A stretch of DNA of 11,823 nt from Ectocarpus siliculosus (taxonomy: Eukaryota; Sar; Phaeophyceae; Ectocarpales; Ectocarpaceae): contig FN648436.1 in NCBI GenBank assembly GCA_000310025.1, forward strand, positions 7,280-19,102, given 5' to 3'. Below are positions 1 to 8,602 of this stretch, piece after piece. Each line of letters starts with the position of its first letter. Positions within the stretch are counted from its first letter, which is position 1. The notes below the pieces were generated by a model, which saw only the letters and a program-made list of their open reading frames with translations, searched no databases and was not told the origin of the DNA. Made by a program: the position numbers and the translations under genes.

Positions 1-103
1 CAGTCACCACTAGCTTCAAAGACGCCTACAGGTGTGGTGCGTACAGCCTTCAAGTTCTGGTGACGACCCGACAATCATGGAGGGAGAACTCTGTGGTGAT
101 GTG
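1..103 (+). CDS. possible partial coding exon at the left edge
   Basis: Only one plus-strand frame (starting at base 3) stays open from the left edge; it ends at a TGA at 105-107. Its codons mostly end in C or G, like the confident exons of this window. It would encode about 34 residues, beginning VTTSFKDAYRCGAYSLQVL, for which I recognise no family. A plausible splice donor, GTGAGA, lies at 104-109, so this may be an internal exon rather than a C-terminus. All three minus-strand frames contain stops here. The stretch is short and the call rests on codon composition and one splice signal only; it could be chance. Confidence 0.22.
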
Positions 104-132
104 GTGAGAGGTCTGTCTTTTGGTCGAAATCC

Positions 133-144
133 GGGGGGGGGGGG
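133..144. repeat. G12 homopolymer
   Basis: Twelve consecutive G residues on the plus strand in non-coding sequence. It is a likely site of length variation or base-calling error. Confidence 0.9.
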
Positions 145-704
145 TATGCCGTCCAAAAAAATCCGTTGGGCCAACTATGGGGAGCCATAAGAGTCAGCCT
201 AACAGCCGAAGGCCTGAGAAATAGTGTTAACCACACTTGCACACCCTGAAAAACTAAAAAGTTGGTTGATTTGAGCCCCCAAAAAGAAGATCCTGCTAGC
301 GCGTGTAAACCAAGAAAAAATATGATGTGTTTACACAAGGTACTGCTGTAACCTGCAGGAAAAAAAAGTAAACAGGTCTGTGGAGAGGTCGTAGTCCCAC
401 GGCAACCTTGGCACAGGAATCTGAGTGTGTGTCTTTATGTTGCGCAACGCATGGGGGATATGAACGATTTTAGATCACCAGTACAAGCGAGAGATTTACC
501 AGGCTAGCTATTGTAGCCCGCCTCGCGGAATGACTGGTGGTTCGGGCGGGATACCCCTGGATTTTGATTCGTTTTTCCGCACAAACTCTCGAGTGACGGC
601 CATTTTTCCTATTGGGAGGAACACGTGTTTAGACTATAGAACGACGCCCGAGTTCATTTTGTATGTGAGACCTTGTCGATACACTTCGGACGGCCCGCAC
701 CACT

Positions 705-706
<2 letters not shown>

Positions 707-746
<40 letters not shown>
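707..746. repeat. (CT)20 dinucleotide microsatellite
   Basis: Twenty uninterrupted CT units on the plus strand ((AG)20 on the minus strand). The Ser-Leu and Arg-Glu runs in overlapping open frames are by-products of this repeat, not protein evidence. A polymorphic marker is likely. Confidence 0.95.
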
Positions 747-750
<4 letters not shown>

Positions 751-915
751 GTCGTCCTACCCCTCTCCTCCCATCTCTCACCAGCACTGGAACACATCGT
801 TCTTGTCGGTGTAGTACTGCTGTACGTGTAAGTCACGGATTCAAAACTGCTGTGTACAAGGCAGTGAACAAGCAAGTACGACATGTAGTGCGCTGAAGCT
901 CCACAGTACATCAAC

Positions 916-931
916 AACAGCAGCTGCTGTT
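916..931. repeat. 16-bp perfect palindrome made of two CAGCAG halves
   Basis: AACAGCAGCTGCTGTT is perfectly self-complementary. It reads as two head-to-head copies of the ACAGCAG half of the dispersed TACAGCAGTA motif. No flanking gene is apparent. Confidence 0.85.
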
Positions 932-2638
932 CTCTGGTTGTGTCAACATCGCATTACAGGCAGTAGATTTCACTCTCGCACAGCAATATGGGTGGCTTTA
1001 GCATTTTTGTGACCACGGGCCGAGTCTTTGCTAGATTTTGGGATTAGCAACTGACACGAGTGAGTTTAATGTGAAGAAAAACAAACAAAAAAACAACAAA
1101 CAAATGGTGTGCTGCTCTTTCGTGTGGTCCAAGTATTTATCGTGAAAGAGGAGTGTGGGGTCAGGTGGAAACGGTGTACTGCTGTACATACATGTGTACC
1201 TCCAGGGAGGGGCAGACTGAAGTCTCTACAGACTACGCGGTCATTTGTTACACAAACATTTCATGCGTAAACCACAGCAGTATGTCTTACGGCCAGCGGC
1301 TTTGCAACAGAGCGACTGCTGTGGAATAGAGGCAAGCGCAGAGGGGTTGATACCTGACAAATGATCAGCGACAACCCCAGAAGGCCGCAACAGCACGAAT
1401 TACTGCCTGTAGGAACAACCGATCTGTGCGCCAGTATACGGATGCAACACTTTTCCCCCCCACGCCGCACACCTGATCCCTTGCTTCCATATCTCCAGAG
1501 ATGCAGACAGACGCAACAGCCGACCGTTCTCCGTGTGGACCATGTCGCCGATCATCTCCACCTATCCTCTCCCTTCCGGCCATCGTGTCCTGTGAGCACG
1601 CTTATTGTAGACGTTCCCCGAGACCATACCCGTGCCCTCCAAACTCTCCGCTCTTGTCTGCTGCCCGGATTACTTACTTGCTGTCCCCGTTCTTTCAGGC
1701 CCCGCTGCTGATGCTAAGACAGGTGAACCCTTGACGACCTGTAGAGCCGAAACCTCACGGCGGACAGAGGGGTGGTGGTCAGCACACACAGCGGTGTTGG
1801 GGCCAGTTGGGGCAGCCTCTTTAACCACTTTGCGGCTCTGTCTTCCCGACTGGGAATCAGCGAATCAGCAACCAGCAAACTTTATTTCTGTTCTTTTGTT
1901 TCGCCGCCTGTGGGCGAATGGACCGACCGGTCAATGACCAGAGGAGAGAAAGCTACAGCAGTATGGTTTTCCTCCACTCACTGAAAAGACTCCACCACAT
2001 CCCGTTCGACTATGGGTATATCTCGAATGGGTAGTCTTTTTGTGTGTGTATTTATTTAGGAAGAACAGAGAGGGGGCACCCGGGGCGAGAAGGGTTGGTA
2101 CGCGAGACTTCATGATTTTGCTATTGCTATTTTATTGACTGCGGTGTGTGTGGTTGTTGGTCGTTCATGAACTCTGTGTTCCTGGTTCCTACACAACGGT
2201 TCCCCAAGATGAGCGCACCAACGCGCACGACAGCAGCAGTGCACCGGCTACGCTTCTACCTGTATGCAGAGTTACGAACGTGTTGACGTTCCTGAGGTCT
2301 ACAGCAGTACAGGTAGATGGATTCAATCGATCGATATGGAGACTTCGATGTGTACGTACATACTTTTTTTTTAGATATTTTGATATTTTAGAGAAGAAAG
2401 TATTCAACACAGCAGTATACATACGTCCTGGTTTACCGCGTGTCGGGTTGCCGGGATAGGGATGTCCTGGTTGCTGGTTTATTTAGCGGGTTAGTTGATT
2501 CCTGGTTTACCGTTGGGGTGGTGTGTGAAATGGTCGTTGTAGGCACATTCTGCGCAGGAGTCATCTGTTGAACACTGTGGACATGTTTTCCAACACTTAC
2601 TTGCTGTGCGCATTCCGGAACGATCTCCTGCGGCTAGA

Positions 2639-3025
2639 TCATTGGCAAGCGATCGCGGGTTCACCTGCTGGACTGGATATATATCCATGCTGCTGGTGGG
2701 AAGCTGCCGACAGGATCATGTTGAGGATCCAAGTCAGAGGATCCTTCCCGGTGACGGCTGCTTTCTTGACCTGTTCGACCAGGATGGGCTCGGTGGAGGG
2801 CTGCCCACTTGCCAGAGGAGCGAAGAGCTCGGCTGACCGGTGGCGTCGGCGTGTTACCGCAGGACATGCTGCGCAAGGCTGGTGTCTGTCGCTGTCGTTT
2901 GCCACCGTCGTCGTGTCCGTTTTGTTGTCGCCGCCGTCACCGCCGACGCGTCCGTCGCCGTCGCCGGCGCGGGCGTTGTCGTCGGTGGGATCAGCGCCGC
3001 GGTCGTCGTTGTCGTCACCCGGCAC
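2639..3025 (-). CDS. possible minus-strand exon(s) of an unrecognised protein
   Basis: The minus frame ending at a TGA at 2641-2639 is open back to 3073. From about 3025 downwards its codons end mostly in C or G. The first part is a low-complexity Asp/Gly/Asn-rich stretch. The second, from about 2830, has more normal composition, with helix-like segments such as EPILVEQVKKAAVTGKDPL and WILNMILSA. Upstream of 3025 the frame enters T/A-rich sequence, but no ATG or AG acceptor sits at the boundary. An optimal-looking donor, GTAAGT, occurs at 2600-2595 but belongs to a different frame (one that includes VNPRSLANDLAAGDRSGMRT). A real exon pair or a sequencing frameshift could explain this. I recognise no family. 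The GTC/GCC-like triplet periodicity at 2880-3020 also inflates open frames on both strands. Confidence 0.3.
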   Translation of the reverse strand: MPGDDNDDRGADPTDDNARAGDGDGRVGGDGGDNKTDTTTVANDSDRHQPCAACPAVTRRRHRSAELFAPLASGQPSTEPILVEQVKKAAVTGKDPLTWILNMILSAASHQQHGYISSPAGEPAIACQ

Positions 3026-3076
3026 ATGGAACGGGGTGTTAAGGAATAATAAAAAACACACACAGCAGTGTTGTTA

Positions 3077-3094
3077 CTGCTGCTGCTGCTGCTG
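3077..3094. repeat. (CTG)6 triplet repeat
   Basis: Six perfect CTG units on the plus strand, just downstream of a copy of the ACAGCAGT core (3062-3069). Confidence 0.85.
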
Positions 3095-3107
3095 CCCTGC
3101 GAGGCCG

Positions 3108-3431
3108 CTATACGCTCGCTGCAGCGCCGGCGGCGCCACCAGCTTGGCCCGCTTTTGGCTGTCCCGTTTTGGACTTGGCCGCGGGTTTAGCGGTGGTCGC
3201 AACAGCGTCGATCGGGGGGCGGCTGGTTCTTCTGCGTCGATCGCGCTTTTTCCTTCTTTCGTTTCTTTTGCCCTCCTCCCATCGTGGTTCGTGTGGGTTG
3301 CACAGGTTAAAAGAAAACGCTTCGTCGAACGCCAATCTGGAGCCCCCTACTCTGCGGGTGAGCGGAGAGTCTGGTGTGTGTGTGGTGGCTATTACCTGCC
3401 ACCGGAGGCTGGCTGATTCCTTTGGTGTCAT
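3108..3431 (-). CDS. possible small basic protein or exon, unrecognised
   Basis: A minus-strand frame runs from ATG (3431-3429) to TAG (3110-3108), 107 codons. The C-terminal half is Lys/Arg-rich and then Ala/Lys/Gly-rich (for example KRNERRKKRDRRRR, then AVATTAKPAAKSKTGQ). A second ATG with a strong context (A at -3, G at +4) lies at 3282-3280 in another frame, giving MGGGQKKRKKEKARSTQKNQ before a stop. A single-base length change in the C6 run (minus strand, 3219-3214) would fuse that start to the Ala/Lys-rich tail. Which start is right cannot be decided here. Low-complexity, basic, probably disordered. No family recognised; may be chance. Confidence 0.27.
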   Translation of the reverse strand: MTPKESASLRWQVIATTHTPDSPLTRRVGGSRLAFDEAFSFNLCNPHEPRWEEGKRNERRKKRDRRRRTSRPPIDAVATTAKPAAKSKTGQPKAGQAGGAAGAAASV

Positions 3432-4881
3432 GTGGCGAGGAATGCCAAGCGCGACCGAGCGACATCAGTCAAGCTAGGGCGGTGCGGAGAGTGGCCAAGC
3501 CTTCGTGGACTAATTTTCCCATCCTCCTACATAAATATTCATCGCCCATTCGCAGCTGTTGGGAATCGGAAGAGTCATGAGCCCTTTGGAAGAACAATGA
3601 TCTGATCACACATTCCCGGATCCTACTCTTTACGTACGTGTGTCTGTGCTTCCTGAATGTCCATGTGTCCTGACCGACCACATCTATCTCTTCTTGGACA
3701 CTATGTATACACACACGTAGAGAACCTGCAGAGCCAGCCCCAGGTATAACCATTAGTAGCTGTTGATTTCCATATTCTGCCGTCACCCGCGAAATTGGTC
3801 TTGCAACGCCACTGCTACTAGACCATGTATCCACTGCTACTTATGTGTACGTAACCAACTTTTCGTGGTACAAAAATCAGCGGATGGTCTACAGCCAGAA
3901 ACCATTAAGGGCCGACTTTCGAACATGGCATCGAAGGAGCGTGCAGTACAGCAGCATGTAAGGTATCCCTTGGTCCCACCCAGCATATTTTGCTTTCTCC
4001 GAAAGCGACACCTGTTGTAGAGTTCGTTGTCTTCACATGAAAACCGTTCCGTTCTCTGTTCAGCACCGTTAAACATCCGTACCGGTCCAACTGACGCTTC
4101 CGTGGTTATAGGCAAAAACTACCCAAAAAGTATACGCATGTTATCGATGTGGTTGTGTACAAAAGTGCTGCTGCGCTTCCCCCCCCCCCCCGTAATTGGA
4201 AACCTAAATAACCCCAACCGTCACTTCTTGAAATAACGTGTCCATCGAAATTCCTAGCCCTGCCAGGCATGGTTTTCCGTTGTCTGGAGGTTGCCTCGCC
4301 TGAGCACGTGGAGGCCATCACGCGGACGGGAGAGGGTAGACCCGCTGTGTTGACGGACTGACTTGTGTATACTATCCGAAACAAAGAAGGTACCACCAAG
4401 AACTATCACGCTAACTCCTGTTGTCCTACGACAATTGCTTCCAGATGCGTGTCCTGCATGACCCAATGCATACAGCGGTGGTCTCCACCATATTTTACTC
4501 CTCTCTCCCGAAACGAGACGTGTCTCCGTCAAAAGCTACCGCGGCAGTCTTAACTCTGCAGGAAACGGGCAGGATATGTCTCTTGATGTTCAGTGCGTCA
4601 TATTGCCAGCGTTTCGGAGAAACAGCACGAAAAATCACACACCTTACTAATGTACCGGGGAGTCTAGTGCTGCGGTATGTGACTGCACCGGTGGCCTGAT
4701 GTGCCGGTGTCCAAGCACACCTATATTCCGGCAATACGCATTGAAATATGAAGCGCCTCCATACAAACTCCACACACAACATTCCCCACCATGAAAGGTC
4801 ATAAACGCCGAGCCCACACAACGCAAAGTATGACGAGGGAACACAAATCAATCAAAGTACCCGTCGAGGTTTAACCGAGTG
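3432..4881. other. non-coding region, probably including the 3' UTR of the minus-strand UXT gene
   Basis: No open frame here has a recognisable domain or third-position bias; the longest (3469-3834 minus, 121 codons) resembles no family I know. A C13 run lies at 4179-4191 and a copy of the CAGCAG element with an altered end at about 3947-3960. Because the UXT stop codon is at 4884-4882 on the minus strand, the adjacent part of this region should be its 3' UTR. I could not identify a clear polyadenylation signal. Confidence 0.5.
4179..4191. repeat. C13 homopolymer
   Basis: Thirteen consecutive C residues on the plus strand in non-coding DNA. Confidence 0.9.
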
Positions 4882-7543
4882 TCATGAAACCGCTTCACCC
4901 AGAGCCCTCAAATCTCGGATCATGGACTCGGCCGATGCGATATCCCGGGCTACTTCTGCTTCGCTGTCTCTGAGCTTCGCCGCGGCACTCGCCAGGCTTG
5001 AACGTTTCACATCCGCGAATGAAATCGCCTCCGGGAGTGTGAACTCCACGTGGAATCCGAGAGCCACCTTCACGAAAACTTTTGACGGGTCTTGCACCTG
5101 GCGTTGGGTGGGTTTGCGATTGAAGCGATGGAGTACCGCAAGCAGCGAGCGTTTGGGGCAACGATCGAAAATAGGCTGAAACGCAGCGAAGGGTGGTGTG
5201 CGAAAAGAGAGCTTTGCATATATACGGCTCGCTGCTTGTGAACAAAAATACCTGGAATATTTCTTCTCTGTGCCGGTCCTACTCCCATGCTTACAGAGCT
5301 TGGTGGTCAAGTGGCCACGAACGCGGAGGACGTACGTTGAGAGATTCTAGATATCCGATGTAGATAGACAACAAGCCCGTGATACGAGAAGCCCAGCGCA
5401 GCAAAGGAGAGGCTGAAGAAGGCCGCCCAAAATAGGCTCAGAACGACGCTATGCGATTGGGTGGGGCCTTGAAGCAGTGGCAACTGACTCTCGCTCGCAA
5501 GGTGAAGTGGGGAGGACAAACATGTCGCGGGCAATGAGCACCTTGTTCCTACTGATAATACTTCATCAGGAGACCCAAACAAGCCTCAGTATAAGACAAA
5601 GGGCTGTACATGGCTATCACGTAGTTGGAGCTTCTCAACACACCACATGCGCTGGAGGGGACGACCAGTGGCGAGCTTTCGCACAGCGCCTCCCTATACT
5701 ACACCACACACAATCATGCACGAGAAACAGATTGCAAAAGGTGGGATTCATCGCAAACCTCCTAGACCGAATTCCACGACTCGACTCGATTTCTCCAAGA
5801 CAAATGGGTTGCCAATGCCGAAAGGGCGGTTTTGGAAAGATCTAAACAGTCGAGAGCTTTCTTTGCGAGTATCAATGAGTTTTTCGCACCACGCAGACTG
5901 TGGGGCAACCAAACCTCGCGTGATGTCATGTGAAAGCAGTCTGCACGAACACGACTTTTCTACATGTCACTCATCGGCAAAGAGAATGCCCGTGGTATTT
6001 CCCTTGCCCATCGCTGAGGTGGGTGGACTTGCGGCAGTGACGCCTGTTCAGTAGGACTTCCTAAACAAATTTCCTTATCCGACCTGAGGTTCTGCTCGCT
6101 TCCCGACAACCTACCTTAACCTTGGCGAAACAATCGGCGCCTAGGTCGGTGAGCATCTCCAGCGGTCCATCTTCTTCCCTCACCATGATGCCCGACAGCT
6201 TCTCCTTTAGCTCGGCGTACTGGCCCATCTCGTGCTCGACCTTGGCTACCCTGGTGGATACACGGTAGTCAATGATGTTTTCGGCACAAGCTCGACATCT
6301 TGCTCTCGAATACTCCGAGTAAATTGTATGTCCCCGTTCATGCACAACAAACTTTGATCCTGCCGCCGCCAGCTTGGCCCGGAGATCCCCTTCAAACAGG
6401 GGTACAATCTCCCCAACTTTTGTCGAGGCCGATCCTCTCTTTTCACATTTCGGTGACTACGAATCAGCCGGGGTCACACAGAAGGAAGGTCACACAGGAG
6501 TTTGAGGTGTTGTTGTTGTCGTCGTCTTCACATTCAAAACCGTTGCAAATTTGAACATCCTACCTCTCCTGCTGTGACACCTGATTGCCTTGGTTTTTGT
6601 CGCGAAAAGGGTTCAGCCGTCCCTTTCCCTCTCGCCCGTGAAGTCCAAGAGTATAAATGGCAACGTCTGCACTCCGAGCCGGATACGGCTGTAGCTACAG
6701 CAGTAGCTAGGCACACCATCTCTGCTCATTCCTGCTTGTTTCATCAGCACTATGATTGTAGTATTCCTATATTCTGTGGAGACCTTCCTCATCCGAAAAA
6801 TCTGTGCACTGGTGCTTGTCTATTCATAGTCAATCATTGAGGCCCTTCATCGCTACCACGACACCGGCTATACCACGCCTTTACCACATCATCTCCTTTC
6901 CTCGTGTCCTCAACTCGCTTCCCATTGTGGCCCCGCCCCCCCCATGTTACGCTGGAAGCCAGAAATGCTCGAGCAGTCTCGTCTTATGTTGTGCTTTTCC
7001 CTATACTCCTCATGGCCAAATCAATACGCTCTGTTTCATGCGAGGATAATGGCCCTAACTAATTTATTTAGCGTCCGCGTGAGTTGGAGCGGTACATAGA
7101 TGGACGTTGCATTCCATCGCGCACTTCAGTAGGAAGTATCTGTTAGCAGAGACGCAGAGACCCAACACAACAACACGACGACAGCAAAGTACAAGTACAT
7201 CAGTACAGGGACCTATCTATGTAGTGCGGGGGGGTGTCCTGAAATTTTACCGGAACTTTACGGGCACCGGCAGTGTTCAGAACACAGAATAACTGTAGGC
7301 AGTTCAGTGTGTGTGCGAGCCGAAAACACCGGCACTACATGGATGGGGCACCGGCACTATTCAACCGGCACGCAATGGGCCGGTCTGCTGTCTGTACATA
7401 CATATGCATACGTTTCGCTTTTTATCCTCCTTGTTGCTGCGTCACCTTTCTCGAAAGTCCTCGAGCTTTGGCCCGAGAACAGATCTAACCCATTGCTCGT
7501 ACTTGTCAGCTCGTTCGGCGGCGGCGTCATCCTCCGTTGACAT
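4882..7543 (-). CDS. UXT: UXT-like prefoldin-alpha family protein, complete, three exons
   Basis: Exon 1 is 7543-7446, exon 2 is 6250-6115, exon 3 is 5097-4882 (TGA). Introns are 1,195 nt (6251-7445, phase 2, GTGACG...CAG) and 1,017 nt (5098-6114, phase 0, GTAGGT...CAG). The product is 149 residues; human UXT is 157. Residues 13-32 (DKYEQWVRSVLGPKLEDFRE) and 33-55 form the N-terminal helix, with a prefoldin-like DFRERVAKVEHEMGQYAELK across the exon 1/2 junction. Residues 67-98 are the beta-hairpin core (DLGADCFAKVK, then VQDPSKVFVKVALGFHVEFT). Residues 99-142 are the C-terminal coiled-coil helix, starting LPEAISFADVKRSSL. The order DLG...P-S-V-V-LGF--E-T--EA matches UXT better than PFDN5. In animals UXT works with URI1 in the R2TP/prefoldin-like chaperone that helps assemble RNA polymerases and other complexes; a similar role here is inferred. 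The ATG at 7543 is the first in its frame and has A at -3. Confidence 0.82.
5098..6114 (-). other. UXT intron 2
   Basis: Phase-0 intron between a GTAGGT donor (6114) and an acceptor ending CGCCAG (5098). The acceptor has only a weak pyrimidine tract. Plus-strand open frames inside it (5477-5845, 5647-6054) have no recognisable domain and no codon bias. A short minus-strand frame at 5307-5582 includes a hydrophobic stretch but has no other support. I see no gene inside this intron. Confidence 0.7.
6251..7445 (-). other. UXT intron 1
   Basis: Phase-2 intron (donor GTGACG at 7445, acceptor ATCCACCAG ending at 6251). It contains an exact TACAGCAGTA copy at 6696-6705 with extended arms, a C8 run at 6936-6943, and four ACCGGCA words at 7266, 7328, 7350 and 7364, two of them in an 11-bp direct repeat 22 bp apart. 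The open frame that continues exon 2 upstream (to about 6460) lacks an in-frame ATG and is read as intron, because splicing at 6251 gives the expected UXT continuity. Confidence 0.7.
6692..6709. repeat. TACAGCAGTA copy with 7-bp inverted arms
   Basis: TAGCTACAGCAGTAGCTA: arms TAGCTAC/GTAGCTA around an AGCA loop. It lies inside UXT intron 1 and is the longest-armed copy in the window. Confidence 0.85.
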
Positions 7544-7978
7544 GATTGATACGACAGAAGTCGCGCCTCCGTAAGCACTGCTGCTGTGATCGGTGAATAG
7601 CACCCCCGCCCGGTCAGCCGGTGACTCTGCCTCCCGCGTACAGCGCGAAGCAAAAGACAGATTTTCCGGCACCAATCCTGGCGAAGAGGTGCGGTGTGCA
7701 GCTGCGGGTAGAGAGAGAATCGTCACATCCACCCTACACCTGTCCTATGTGAACATGGACCCACACTTTCATCAGTACAAGCGATGCCAAAATACGTGCG
7801 GGCGGGAGTGTCACTTTCGTCCCCTTGTCGGAAAAAATCCAACAGGGTTCGCTGAAAAAAATATGGAAGGACCCTGAACTTCCGGTTGCGGCCACCGAGT
7901 TCCCCGTTTTTAATTTTTGCACAGACAGCCACTTTTGCCACCTAGCATCTCTCCAATCACCAGCACCTCTATCTCCAT

Positions 7979-7983
<5 letters not shown>

Positions 7984-8022
<39 letters not shown>

Positions 8023-8031
8023 CAGCAGCAG
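7984..8031. repeat. AGC/CAG triplet microsatellite, 12 perfect units plus an interrupted tail
   Basis: AGC repeats 12 times from 7984 to 8019, is interrupted by one extra G at about 8022, and resumes with three more GCA units. It could be read as poly-Ser, poly-Gln or poly-Leu, but no flanking coding evidence exists and it lies between divergent start codons. Confidence 0.93.
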
Positions 8032-8341
8032 TGGCGGCACAGACACTGCTGTCCTTCTACGCAAGGTGCTTTGGATCGAAGGTGCGACACATGGTGAGAA
8101 GATTCAATGTTTGAGTTTCCAAAAGCAGAGGATGGTTCTGTAGGCAGAAAGAAGGCTGCAGCACACGCATCCCAACTGCCAGGTGCCAGAAGTTGCTCGA
8201 TCACTGCCGCGGGTGTAGTAGCTCCGGAACCTAACGCTGTGTTAGTTGTTGGAAGAGGAGGACGTGGTGTTTGGGCGGTGAGGTTGTCACGTGTTGCGTC
8301 TAATGTAGCAAGCACGGCGGATCTCGAACTCTGTCTCGTCT

Positions 8342-8357
8342 GTCTACAGCAGTAGAC
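8342..8357. repeat. inverted-repeat copy of the TACAGCAGTA motif
   Basis: GTCTACAGCAGTAGAC has 6-bp complementary arms (GTCTAC/GTAGAC) around an AGCA loop. It is the most symmetrical copy outside introns. Confidence 0.8.
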
Positions 8358-8497
8358 TATTCGTCTAATCTATTCTGGTGTAGAAACAGCAAGCGCGCTG
8401 CATGGCCGCTGCCCGCTAACCCAAGCTTCCCGACGCTCTCTGATGGATCAACCAATGCCTTGCCCGACACGACCCTTGGCCCATCGCAGCACCGAGC

Positions 8498-8535
8498 GAC
8501 TACGTGACTACGTTACTCTCTCTAGCTATTTATAG
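8498..8535 (+). promoter_or_regulatory. candidate core promoter of the ankyrin gene
   Basis: A tandem octamer GACTACGT occurs twice back to back (8498-8505, 8506-8513), creating an ACGTGA site of the kind bound by bZIP factors. It is followed by a CT-rich patch and a TATA-like TATTTATAG (8527-8535), 67 nt before the start codon at 8603. The start itself sits in ACCACCATG, an excellent context. Position and order fit a promoter, but a transcription start would have to be mapped to confirm it. Confidence 0.4.
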
Positions 8536-8602
8536 CAGCAGGGTGGTGGACACCCTCTCGTCAGCCCAATAGAAACAAACGTCCACCTCGAGCGATACCA
8601 CC

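Larger units (their letters stand above)
104..2490. other. non-coding stretch without a supportable gene
   Basis: No frame on either strand shows a recognisable protein. What it holds: a G12 run, a (CT)20 microsatellite, an A-rich patch near 1072-1104, a 16-bp palindrome at 916-931, and a cluster of the TACAGCAGTA motif (exact copies at 341, 815, 1177, 1954 and 2300, 9-mers at 1274 and 2409). One acceptor-like sequence, a pyrimidine run ending CTTTCAG at about 1692-1698, precedes an open frame of eleven codons ending in TGA at 1732-1734. This could be a small terminal exon, but nothing upstream supports it. Open frames in 1261-1984 have no family signature or third-position bias. Confidence 0.6.
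7544..8602. promoter_or_regulatory. divergent intergenic region between UXT and the ankyrin gene
   Basis: The two start codons face away from each other across 1,059 nt, so both promoters and 5' UTRs should lie here. It contains an AGC triplet repeat (7984-8031), a TACAGCAGTA copy with 6-bp arms (8342-8357) and, close to the ankyrin gene, a tandem ACGT-core octamer and a TATA-like box. A long minus-strand open frame (7734-8315) is created by the triplet repeat and is not taken as a gene. Confidence 0.65.

Noticed and set aside
654-917. Minus-strand frame with an Arg-Glu repeat, and plus-strand Ser-Leu repeat at 530-814
   Set aside because: Both are translations of the (CT)20 microsatellite.
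1072-1104. A-rich patch as the tail of a SINE or retrocopy
   Set aside because: No target-site duplication, tRNA-like head or coding remnant could be found next to it.
2723-2744. GAGGATCC direct repeat (2723-2730, 2737-2744)
   Set aside because: Two 8-bp copies 14 bp apart with no further structure; likely chance or constrained coding sequence.
3048-3053. AATAAA on the plus strand as a polyadenylation signal
   Set aside because: It follows no supported plus-strand gene and sits in an A-rich patch; one hexamer is not evidence.
2568-3416. 282-codon plus-strand open frame
   Set aside because: It includes Ser/Pro and Cys runs produced by GTC- and CTG-type triplet repeats, has no recognisable domain, and overlaps better coding composition on the minus strand.
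5647-6054. 135-codon plus-strand open frame inside UXT intron 2
   Set aside because: No recognisable family, no codon bias, and it lies antisense within a well-supported intron.
6251-6460. Upstream extension of the UXT exon 2 frame, including a Cys-containing segment
   Set aside because: It has no in-frame ATG and would insert extra residues in the middle of the N-terminal helix. Splicing at 6251 joins exon 1 so that the UXT helix is continuous.
7984-8031. AGC array considered as a CRISPR-like or coding repeat
   Set aside because: It is a simple triplet microsatellite without spacers or flanking genes of that kind, and there is no evidence that it is translated.
7734-8315. 193-codon minus-strand open frame with a poly-Leu run
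   Set aside because: The Leu run is only the AGC microsatellite read in reverse. The frame lies between two divergent genes and shows no domain.
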